From: Thermohalobaculum sp039030715
GTDB taxonomy: Bacteria; Pseudomonadota; Alphaproteobacteria; Rhodobacterales; Rhodobacteraceae
DNA length: 36,226 nucleotides
Assembly (NCBI GenBank): GCA_039030715.1
Contig: JBCCDU010000048.1
Coordinates: 1 to 36,226, forward strand
Direction: 5' to 3'
Under the pieces are notes generated by a model. The model saw only the letters and a list, made by a program, of their open reading frames with translations, had not been told where the DNA came from and searched no databases. Below, one piece after another: positions 26,392 to 33,902 of this stretch. The translations under genes were made by a program, and so were the position numbers. Every line of letters begins with the position of its first letter. The first letter of the stretch is position 1.

Positions 26392-28173
26392 ATGAAAATG
26401 ACGACCGAAGAGGCCTTCGTCAAAGTATTGCAGATGCACGGGATCGAGCATGCGTTTGGGATCATCGGCTCGGCCATGATGCCGATTTCCGATCTGTTTC
26501 CTGCGGCGGGCATCAAATTCTGGGACTGCGCGCACGAGGTGAACGCCGGGATGAGCGCCGACGGCTACACCCGCGCGACTGGCAAGATGTCGATGGCGAT
26601 CGCTCAGAATGGCCCGGGCATCACCAATATGGTGACGCCGATCATCACCGCCTATTGGAATCACACACCGCTGCTGCTGGTGACACCGCAGGCGGCCAAC
26701 AAGACCATCGGTCAGGGTGGCTTCCAGGAAATGAAGCAGATGGCGATGTTCGAGGATTGCGTCTGCTATCAGGAGGAAGTCCGCGATCCGACCCGGATTG
26801 CCGAGGTGCTGAACCGCGTGATCCTGAAGGCCTTCCGCGGCTCGGCGCCTGCTCAGATCAACGTGCCGCGAGACTACTGGACCCAGGTGATCGATATCGA
26901 TCTGCCCCAGATCGTGCGGATCGAGCATCCTCCGGGTGATCGCGCTGCGATTGCCGAAGCCGCCAAGCTGCTGTCTGAGGCCAAATTTCCTGTCATTCTC
27001 AACGGGGCTGGCGTGGTTCTCTCGGGCGCGATCCCGGCCTCCGCCGCCTTGGCCGAACGTCTGACCGCGCCGGTTTGCTGCAATTATCAGCATAACGACG
27101 CCTTCCCCGGCTCGCACCCGCTGTCCTGTGGCCCGTTGGGATATAACGGATCGAAAGCGGGCATGGAGATGATCTCGAAGGCCGACGTGGTGCTGGCGCT
27201 GGGCACGCGTCTGAATCCCTTCTCCTCGTTGCCTGCTTATCAGACCGAGTACTGGCCCAAGGATGCCAAGATCATTCAGGTCGACATCAATGCAGATCGG
27301 ATTGGACTGACCAAGAGGGTCGCCGTGGGGATCCAGGGAGATGCCAAGGCGGTGGCCGAGCAATTGCTGGAGCATCTTTCGGACGATGCGGGCGATGAGG
27401 GTCGTACCGAACGTCAGGGCATGGTTGCACAGGCGAAATCGGCCTGGGCGCAGCAGCTTTCCTCCATGGACCACGAGGATGATGACCCCGGCATCACCTG
27501 GAACGAGCGGGCGCGCGAGCGTGACCCGAACCGGATGAGCCCGCGCCACGCCTGGAAGGCGATCCAATCGGTGCTGCCAAAGGATGCGATTATATCGACC
27601 GATATCGGTAACAACTGCGCCATCGGCAACGCCTATCCAATGTTCGAGAATGGTCGCAAATATATGAGCCCCGGTCTGTTCGGCCCCTGTGGTTATGGTC
27701 TGCCCTCGATCCTGGGCGCAAAGATCGGTTGCCCGGACGTGCCTTGCGTGGGCTTTGCCGGTGACGGCGCCTTCGGCATCTCGATGAACGAGATGACGGC
27801 TTGCGGGCGCAACGACTGGGAACCAATCACCATGGTGATTTTCCGCAATTTCCAATGGGGTGCCGAGAAGCGGAACACCACGTTGTGGTTCGAAGATAAC
27901 TTCGTTGGCACCGAGCTGAATCAGGGCGTCAACTACGCCAAGGTGGCGGAAGCCTGTGGTGTGAAAGGCGTCCAGGTGAACGGCGTCGAGGAGCTGAAAT
28001 CCGCACTCGAAACCGCGATCAAGGAGCAGATGGAGAACCGCGTGACGACCTTCATCGAGGTTGTGCTCAACCAGGAACTGGGCGAACCCTTCCGCCGGGA
28101 TGCGATGAAAAAGCCGGTCGCCGTTGCCGGCATCTCGAAGGACGATTTCGTCGAGCAGACACCGCGCCTCTGA
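26392..28173 (+). CDS. xsc: Sulfoacetaldehyde acetyltransferase (Xsc)
   Basis: A 593-residue thiamine diphosphate enzyme that converts sulfoacetaldehyde and phosphate to acetyl phosphate and sulfite in the cytoplasm. Catalytic Glu is E49 in CAHEVNAG. The diphosphate-binding motif runs from GDG (457-459) to N486 in FRNFQWGAEKRN. Segments such as AIAQNGPGITN, PQAANKTIGQGGFQE and SAPAQINVPRDYW match Xsc closely and set it apart from acetolactate synthase, and the length is normal for the family. The ATG at 26392 follows GGGAGAT. It lies 88 bases after the dehydrogenase gene; a weak CGCCC/GGGCG hairpin (26346-26361) sits in that gap. Pta follows after 95 bases. Confidence 0.96.
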   Translation: MKMTTEEAFVKVLQMHGIEHAFGIIGSAMMPISDLFPAAGIKFWDCAHEVNAGMSADGYTRATGKMSMAIAQNGPGITNMVTPIITAYWNHTPLLLVTPQAANKTIGQGGFQEMKQMAMFEDCVCYQEEVRDPTRIAEVLNRVILKAFRGSAPAQINVPRDYWTQVIDIDLPQIVRIEHPPGDRAAIAEAAKLLSEAKFPVILNGAGVVLSGAIPASAALAERLTAPVCCNYQHNDAFPGSHPLSCGPLGYNGSKAGMEMISKADVVLALGTRLNPFSSLPAYQTEYWPKDAKIIQVDINADRIGLTKRVAVGIQGDAKAVAEQLLEHLSDDAGDEGRTERQGMVAQAKSAWAQQLSSMDHEDDDPGITWNERARERDPNRMSPRHAWKAIQSVLPKDAIISTDIGNNCAIGNAYPMFENGRKYMSPGLFGPCGYGLPSILGAKIGCPDVPCVGFAGDGAFGISMNEMTACGRNDWEPITMVIFRNFQWGAEKRNTTLWFEDNFVGTELNQGVNYAKVAEACGVKGVQVNGVEELKSALETAIKEQMENRVTTFIEVVLNQELGEPFRRDAMKKPVAVAGISKDDFVEQTPRL

Positions 28174-28184
28174 ACCAAACAGGT

Positions 28185-28214
28185 CCCACCCGGGTGCTTA
28201 TGCGTCCGGGTGGG
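28185..28214 (+). other. Intergenic hairpin between xsc and pta
   Basis: CCCACCCGG (28185-28193) pairs perfectly with CCGGGTGGG (28206-28214) around a 12-base loop, just after the xsc stop. The bases that follow are not a T-run, so a strong intrinsic terminator is unlikely. A partial terminator or a processing site that favours xsc over pta-soeABC transcripts is a reasonable reading. Confidence 0.6.
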
Positions 28215-28268
28215 GCGCCACAATAAAAGCCCGTCAGCGCATAACCGCACGACCCGGGGGGACAGAAG

Positions 28269-29291
28269 ATGGACGTTCTGAACGCAATTTCAGCCGCCTC
28301 ACGCGCGGCCCAACCCCATATCGTGCTGCCCGAAGGTGAAGATGCACGCATCGTCGAGGGCGCCGTTCGGGCCGCAGGCGAAGGTCTGGCTCGCGTCACT
28401 CTGTTGGGCGATGCGGCAAAAATTACCGCGATGCTGAACGATGCCGGTGCCGGGGATGCGCCGGTTGCGGTGCTTGACCCCGCCGATGCGCCGCAATTGG
28501 AGGCCTATGCCGCTGCCTACCACGAGCTGCGTCGACATAAGGGCCTTGATGCCGAGGCTGCGCGCGAGGCGATGACCGCGCCGCTTGGCTTTGCTGCGAT
28601 GATGGTTCGTCAGGGCGATGCGGATGGCACCATCGGCGGTGCGGTTGCGACCACGGCCGATACTGTGCGCGCTGCCTTGCAGATCATCGGGAAGGCGCCG
28701 GATGCGGATGTCGTCTCCAGCTATTTCCTCATGCTGCTGCCAGCGCCGTTTTCGTGTCCTGTGGTGTTTTCCGATTGTGGGTTGATCATGCAGCCGACGG
28801 CGGAGGAATTGGCAAGCATCGCTACCGCCTCGGCCAAGTCACTGATCGCGCTAACCGGGCAGGAGCCACGGGTGGCGATGCTCTCCTTCTCGACCATGGG
28901 TAGCGTGCCTGCGGATGCTCACGAATCCATCGGACGCATTCGCAGCGCTATCGCGATGATCCGCGAACGCGCGCCCGATCTGATTGTCGATGGCGAGATC
29001 CAGTTCGACGCCGCCATCATGCCCGACATCGCCGGTAAGAAGGCGCCGGAATCGCCCTTGGCCGGGCGGGCAAATGTCTTCGTTTTCCCGAGTCTCAGTG
29101 CTGGAAACATCGGGTACAAGATCGCCCAGAGGATCGGTGGCGCCGTGGCGCTGGGGCCGGTGTTGCAGGGGTTGGCGCACCCGGCCAACGATCTCTCGCG
29201 CGGCTGCTCCGCCGATGATGTCCATCAGATGATCGCGATCACCGGGGCGCAGGCCGCAGCCCAGATGCGCAACGCATCCAACCAGGGATAG
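28269..29291 (+). CDS. pta: Phosphate acetyltransferase
   Basis: A 340-residue short-form (single PTA/PTB domain) enzyme that turns acetyl phosphate from Xsc into acetyl-CoA. Typical segments are HIVLPEGEDARIVEGAVRA at the N-terminus, the MMVRQGDADGTIGGAV loop, VVFSDCGLIMQPTAEELA and the late NVFVFPSLSAGNIGYKIAQR, which lines the CoA site. It lacks the extra N-terminal DRTGG-type domains of the long E. coli enzyme, as expected for Pta next to xsc. GGGGGGAC lies upstream of ATG 28269. The gene ends four bases before soeA. Confidence 0.95.
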   Translation: MDVLNAISAASRAAQPHIVLPEGEDARIVEGAVRAAGEGLARVTLLGDAAKITAMLNDAGAGDAPVAVLDPADAPQLEAYAAAYHELRRHKGLDAEAAREAMTAPLGFAAMMVRQGDADGTIGGAVATTADTVRAALQIIGKAPDADVVSSYFLMLLPAPFSCPVVFSDCGLIMQPTAEELASIATASAKSLIALTGQEPRVAMLSFSTMGSVPADAHESIGRIRSAIAMIRERAPDLIVDGEIQFDAAIMPDIAGKKAPESPLAGRANVFVFPSLSAGNIGYKIAQRIGGAVALGPVLQGLAHPANDLSRGCSADDVHQMIAITGAQAAAQMRNASNQG

Positions 29292-29295
29292 AGAT

Positions 29296-32175
29296 ATGTC
29301 CAACGAACCGAGGGTCCCGCTCAACCAGCCGGTTGGCGACCGGGTCGAGAGGACCACTTGTTACATGTGTGCCTGTCGTTGCGGTATCAATGTGCATCTG
29401 CGCGATGGGGCGGATGGCAAACCCGTGGTTCGCTATATCGAAGGCAACCGCGATCACCCGGTCAACAAGGGCGTGCTGTGCGGCAAGGGCTCGGCCGGGA
29501 TCATGCAGCATTATTCACCTGCGCGGCTGCGCGCGCCCCTGAAACGGGTGGGCCCCCGCGGCTCTGGTGAGTTCGAGGAGATCTCGTGGGACGAAGCGTT
29601 GACTCTCGCCACCGATTGGTTGGGCGCGGTACGCAAGCGCGATCCCAAGCGGCTGGCATTTTTCACCGGGCGCGATCAGAGCCAATCGCTGACCGGCTTC
29701 TGGGCCATGCAATACGGTACACCGAACTTCGCAGCCCACGGGGGATTCTGTTCGGTGAATATGGCGGCTGGTGGGCTCTACACCTTCGGCGGTGCGTTCT
29801 GGGAGTTTGGCGATCCGGATTGGGAGCATACCAAGTATTTCATGCTGTTCGGGGTGGCGGAGGATCACGCCTCGAACCCGATCAAGATCGGCATCGGCAA
29901 GCTCAAACAACGCGGCGCCAAGGTGGTCTCGATCAATCCCGTGCGCACGGGATACAACGCGGTTGCCGACGAATGGGTTGGCATCCGCCCGGGCACCGAT
30001 GGCCTGTTTGTGGGTGCCCTGATCCACGAACTGTTTCGCACCCAGCAGATCGATCTGGACTATCTGATCCGCTACACAAATGCGCCGTGGCTGGTGATTC
30101 AGGATCCGGGCGCCGCCGATCACGGGCTTTTTGCGCGCAACGACAAAGGCGAGCCCCTGGTCTGGGATGGAGCCTCGGCCGATTTTGCAAGCGGATTGGA
30201 TGCCAAGACCGCAACAGACGGTCGCCCGGTTCTAACCGGTACGCGCACGCTGCCCGATGGCCGTACCGCGCGCCCGGTCTTTGAGTTGATGGCAGAGCGG
30301 TATCTCTCGGACGACTACGCGCCTGAGCGGGTCGCGGAGCAAACCGGGCTCGACCCAGTACAGATCCGCCGCATCGCGGGTGAGCTGGCCCATGTCGCCT
30401 TCAAGGAGCAGATCGAGATCGATCGTCCCTGGACCGATTGGGCCGGACGCAAGCACGAGAAGATGGTCGGACGCCCGGTCTCGATGCACGCGATGCGCGG
30501 TATCTCAGCCCATTCCAACGGGTTCCAGACTTGCCGGATGATCCATATCCTTCAGATCCTTCTGGGCACCATCGATTGTCCTGGTGGCTTCCGCTACAAG
30601 CCACCCTATCCCAAACAGGCACCGCCCTGGCTTCTGCCTCATGGCAGCCGCGAACAAGTGCGGCCCGAGGAACCGCTGGGCGGCCCGCATCTGGGCTTCC
30701 CCCTCGGCCCCCAACACCTGTTGTTGGAGGAAGATGGCGCGTGCCGCATCGACAAGGGATTCAGTTGGGACGCACCGATGTCGGCCCATGGGCTGATGCA
30801 TATGGTCATCAATAACGCCGCCAAGAAGGACCCTTACGGCATCGATGTTCTGTTCATGTACATGGCGAACATGGCCTGGAATTCGTCGATGAACGTGCCG
30901 GGCACAATCGAGAATCTGACCGCCAAGGACGAGAACGGCGAATATGTGATCCCCAAGATCATCTATGCCGACAGCTACTACTCCGAGACCGTGCCCTATG
31001 CCGATCTGATCCTGCCCGATACGACTTATCTGGAGCGGTGGGATTGTATCTCGCTGCTCGACCGTCCGATATCCGAGCCGGATATGGCCGCCGACAGTAT
31101 CCGCCACCCCGTGGTGGAACCCGACCGCGATGTGCGCGGCTTTCAGGAGGTGCTGATCGATCTGGGCGCGCGGTTGAAATTCCCGGCCTTCACGAAAGAG
31201 GGTGGCAGCCCGAAATATCCGGGCGGTTACCCCGATTACATCGTAAATCACCAGCGCAAGCCGGGCCTTGGCCCGCTGGCCGGATGGCGGGGTGAGGATG
31301 GCAGCCAGACGGGGCAGGGTGCGCCCAACCCCGAACAGCTCAAGCGGTATATCGAGAATGGGGCCTTCTTCGCACAGCATGTTGCGCCAGAGCAGGCCTA
31401 TTACAAACATGCGAACAAGGATTACCTGGCCTGGGCGGTCGAGATGGGGTTTCGCACTGTGCCCCTGCCCACGATCTTCCAGCTTTATTGCGAGCCGGTT
31501 CAGGCGTTCCGCTTGGCTGCTGAGGGTCATGGCGACCGCCAGCCGCCGGAGCGGGCGCGCGAGCGGATCAGGACTTACTTCGATCCGCTGCCCTTCTGGT
31601 ATCCGCCCTTCGAGGAGACCATGGTGGACCAGGCGACCTATCCGTTGCACGCGATCACCCAGCGCCCGATGCACATGTATCACTCGTGGGGCAGTCAGAA
31701 CGCCTGGCTGAGGCAGATCACGGCGGCCAACCGTCTCTACATTCACCGCTCGCTGGGCGAGAAGATTGGGGCCGAGGATGACGACTGGGTCTGGCTCAGC
31801 TCGCATCAGGGCCGGGTCAAATGCCAGGTGCGGCTGATGGATGGGGTGAACCCGGACACTGTCTGGACCTGGAACGCAATCGGCAAACGCCGGGGCGCCT
31901 GGGGCCTGGATGGCGATGCGCCGGAGGTAAAGGAAGGCTTCCTGCTGAACCACCTGATATCCGAGCTGCTGCCGGAGGGGGGCGGAGGGTATCGCTACTC
32001 CAACTCCGACCCGATCACCGGGCAGGCGGCTTGGTTCGATCTGCGTGTGAACATCGCCCTGGCCGAGAAGTCCGCTCATACGGTGCCGTTTTTCGAGCCC
32101 ACGGGCACGGCGACCCAACCTGCTTCGCCCGAGAAAGTCGCCTTCGGGGCTGAGTTCCGAAGGGCGAAAGCATGA
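29296..32175 (+). CDS. soeA: Sulfite dehydrogenase (quinone) catalytic subunit SoeA, molybdopterin oxidoreductase
   Basis: A 959-residue bis-MGD molybdoenzyme of the DMSO reductase family. The N-terminal [4Fe-4S] ligands are C22, C25, C29 and C62. A Cys in GGFCSVNMAAGG (C152) is a candidate molybdenum ligand. No twin-arginine signal is present: the protein begins MSNEPRVPLN and enters the Fe-S region at once, which places it in the cytoplasm and fits SoeA, unlike periplasmic SorA-type sulfite dehydrogenases. Its gene overlaps soeB by four bases (ATGA) and follows pta. The xsc-pta-soeABC order is the one I recall from Ruegeria pomeroyi. The enzyme would oxidise sulfite released by Xsc to sulfate. 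A polysulfide or thiosulfate reductase role is less likely in this context. Confidence 0.9.
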   Translation: MSNEPRVPLNQPVGDRVERTTCYMCACRCGINVHLRDGADGKPVVRYIEGNRDHPVNKGVLCGKGSAGIMQHYSPARLRAPLKRVGPRGSGEFEEISWDEALTLATDWLGAVRKRDPKRLAFFTGRDQSQSLTGFWAMQYGTPNFAAHGGFCSVNMAAGGLYTFGGAFWEFGDPDWEHTKYFMLFGVAEDHASNPIKIGIGKLKQRGAKVVSINPVRTGYNAVADEWVGIRPGTDGLFVGALIHELFRTQQIDLDYLIRYTNAPWLVIQDPGAADHGLFARNDKGEPLVWDGASADFASGLDAKTATDGRPVLTGTRTLPDGRTARPVFELMAERYLSDDYAPERVAEQTGLDPVQIRRIAGELAHVAFKEQIEIDRPWTDWAGRKHEKMVGRPVSMHAMRGISAHSNGFQTCRMIHILQILLGTIDCPGGFRYKPPYPKQAPPWLLPHGSREQVRPEEPLGGPHLGFPLGPQHLLLEEDGACRIDKGFSWDAPMSAHGLMHMVINNAAKKDPYGIDVLFMYMANMAWNSSMNVPGTIENLTAKDENGEYVIPKIIYADSYYSETVPYADLILPDTTYLERWDCISLLDRPISEPDMAADSIRHPVVEPDRDVRGFQEVLIDLGARLKFPAFTKEGGSPKYPGGYPDYIVNHQRKPGLGPLAGWRGEDGSQTGQGAPNPEQLKRYIENGAFFAQHVAPEQAYYKHANKDYLAWAVEMGFRTVPLPTIFQLYCEPVQAFRLAAEGHGDRQPPERARERIRTYFDPLPFWYPPFEETMVDQATYPLHAITQRPMHMYHSWGSQNAWLRQITAANRLYIHRSLGEKIGAEDDDWVWLSSHQGRVKCQVRLMDGVNPDTVWTWNAIGKRRGAWGLDGDAPEVKEGFLLNHLISELLPEGGGGYRYSNSDPITGQAAWFDLRVNIALAEKSAHTVPFFEPTGTATQPASPEKVAFGAEFRRAKA

Positions 32176-32906
32176 CCAGCCTGCCTGCGAGCACGAAGAA
32201 GAAACTGGGTCTCGTCATCGACCTGGATATCTGCGTCGGCTGCCACGCCTGCGTTACAAGCTGCAAGGAGTGGAACACCGGAGGCTATTCCGCCCCCTTG
32301 TCCGATCACGATCCCTATGGCGCCGATCCCTCCGGAGCCTGGCTGAACCGTGTCCATTCCTATGAGGTGGGCGAAGGGCAGGGGGCAAAGACAGTGCATT
32401 TCCCCCGCTCCTGCCTGCATTGCGAGGAGCCGGATTGCGTGACGGTTTGCCCGACGGGCGCCAGCTACAAGCGGGAGGAGGACGGGATCGTCCTGGTTAA
32501 TCCCGACACCTGCATCGGGTGCAAGCTCTGCTCCTGGGCCTGCCCCTATGGCGCGCGAGAGTATGACTATGACGATGGGGTGATGAAGAAATGCACGCTC
32601 TGCGTTGATCGGATCTATAATCAGACGATCCCGGAGGAGGATCGCGTGCCCGCCTGTGTCCGCGCCTGCCCGACCGGCGCGCGTGCCTTTGGCGATCTGG
32701 GCGATCCCGAAAGCGAGGTTTCCAGATCGGTCGAGGCGCGGGGCGGATTCAACCTGCTGGATGAATTTGGTTACAAGCCGGTGAACAAATACCTTCCGCC
32801 GCGCATCAACCAGGTGGCGGAAGCCGCTGTTTTACCTGTGCAAGCACCTAAAGGCGCTGCGATCGAGAAACTCTTTGCCTGGGTCGACCGGGCTCTGTCG
32901 AGCTAG
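32172..32906 (+). CDS. soeB: Sulfite dehydrogenase iron-sulfur subunit SoeB
   Basis: A 244-residue ferredoxin-type electron-transfer subunit (DmsB/NrfC-like). Four cysteine groups are visible: CVGCHACVTSC (21-31), CLHCEEPDCVTVC, CIGCKLCSWAC and CTLCVDR followed by CVRAC, which would hold four [4Fe-4S] clusters. There is no signal peptide, in keeping with a cytoplasmic SoeA partner. It passes electrons from the molybdenum subunit to the membrane subunit SoeC. The start overlaps the soeA stop by four bases; soeC follows after nine. Confidence 0.93.
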   Translation: MTSLPASTKKKLGLVIDLDICVGCHACVTSCKEWNTGGYSAPLSDHDPYGADPSGAWLNRVHSYEVGEGQGAKTVHFPRSCLHCEEPDCVTVCPTGASYKREEDGIVLVNPDTCIGCKLCSWACPYGAREYDYDDGVMKKCTLCVDRIYNQTIPEEDRVPACVRACPTGARAFGDLGDPESEVSRSVEARGGFNLLDEFGYKPVNKYLPPRINQVAEAAVLPVQAPKGAAIEKLFAWVDRALSS

Positions 32907-32915
32907 GGGGCGATC

Positions 32916-33848
32916 ATGCATCCAGCATATTCCGTCATCATCTTCACCACCGCATCGGGCGCTGGTTATGGCCTGTTGTTCTGGTTGTCGCTGGCCCATG
33001 CCTTCGGCGCGCTTCCTGGCGGGCGCTGGGTCGCTTTCGCCACGATTGTTTTGGCGTTGGCGCTGATCACTGTGGGGCTGCTCGCCTCCACCCTGCATCT
33101 GGGGCATCCAGAGCGGGCGGTCGGGGCGTTCAGCCAGTGGCGCTCCTCGTGGCTGTCGCGCGAGGGCATGGCGGCTGTTCTGACTTACATGCCCGCCGGG
33201 CTGCTGGCGCTGCTCTGGCTTTTGAGGGTCGAGAGCGGACTGACACCGCTCTTGGGGCTTCTGGCCGCTGCAGGTGCGGCGGTGACTGTCTATTGCACGG
33301 GCATGATCTATGGATCGCTGCGCACCATTCGGCAGTGGCATATGGGTCTGGTGCCTGTGATTTACTTGGCACTTTCGGCTGCAACCGGCGCGCTTCTGCT
33401 GAGCGCCATCCTTGCTGTCGCGAGTGAGCCCACAGTCTGGGCGCTTTGGCTCTCGCTAATCAGCCTGGCCGTCGCGGGGGCACTCAAGCTCTCGTACTGG
33501 AAACGCATTGACGACGACGGTCCGCAATACACCGCCGAACAGGCGACCGGGCTCGGCCATCTGGGCAAGGTTCGCCCGCTCGACCCACCCCATACGAGGC
33601 CGAACTTCGTGATGCGTGAGATGGGCTATCAGGTTGCGCGCAAACATGCGGAGAGACTGCGCATGATGGCCGCAGCCGCACTGTTTTTTGCACCGGCGCT
33701 TTTGGTGGTGCTGGCGATCTTTACGGGCATGCAGGGGCTGCTGCTGATCCCTGCACTTGGGGCTGCGGGGGTTGGCGTGTTCGTCGAACGCTGGCTGTTC
33801 TTCGCCGAGGCGGAGCATCTGTCGCAGCTCTACTACGCCAACGCCTAG
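32916..33848 (+). CDS. soeC: Sulfite dehydrogenase membrane anchor SoeC (DmsC-like)
   Basis: A 310-residue integral membrane protein with about eight hydrophobic segments, of the DmsC type. The conserved HLGHPERAVGAFSQWRSSWLSREG stretch follows the second segment and supplies His and Arg residues near the quinone site. A soluble loop between the sixth and seventh segments holds a GLGHLGKVRPLDPPHT region. It anchors SoeAB to the inner face of the membrane and hands electrons to quinone. ATG 32916 follows GGGGGCGATC. It is the last soe gene; a small GGGCG-AAAA-CGCCC hairpin (33867-33880) separates it from the transporter gene. Confidence 0.9.
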   Translation: MHPAYSVIIFTTASGAGYGLLFWLSLAHAFGALPGGRWVAFATIVLALALITVGLLASTLHLGHPERAVGAFSQWRSSWLSREGMAAVLTYMPAGLLALLWLLRVESGLTPLLGLLAAAGAAVTVYCTGMIYGSLRTIRQWHMGLVPVIYLALSAATGALLLSAILAVASEPTVWALWLSLISLAVAGALKLSYWKRIDDDGPQYTAEQATGLGHLGKVRPLDPPHTRPNFVMREMGYQVARKHAERLRMMAAAALFFAPALLVVLAIFTGMQGLLLIPALGAAGVGVFVERWLFFAEAEHLSQLYYANA

Positions 33849-33902
33849 ACACTCCCCCATCGGGCCGGGCGAAAACGCCCTGACCGCAAGGAAGACCCCA
33901 CG

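Noticed and set aside
26251..27855. Long antisense open frame opposite xsc (534 codons)
   Set aside because: It is fully covered by xsc and the end of the dehydrogenase gene, and the translation looks like a reversed-frame artefact.
26392..28173. Acetolactate synthase for the thiamine enzyme
   Set aside because: Segments specific to Xsc and the direct linkage to pta and soeABC favour sulfoacetaldehyde acetyltransferase; no small regulatory subunit gene is present.
30505..32118. Long antisense open frame opposite soeA (537 codons)
   Set aside because: The sense strand encodes an unambiguous molybdoenzyme. The antisense product shows no family features and no ribosome site.
29296..33848. Periplasmic polysulfide or DMSO reductase for the three-subunit molybdoenzyme
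   Set aside because: The catalytic subunit has no twin-arginine signal, and the gene order after xsc-pta matches cytoplasmic sulfite dehydrogenase SoeABC.
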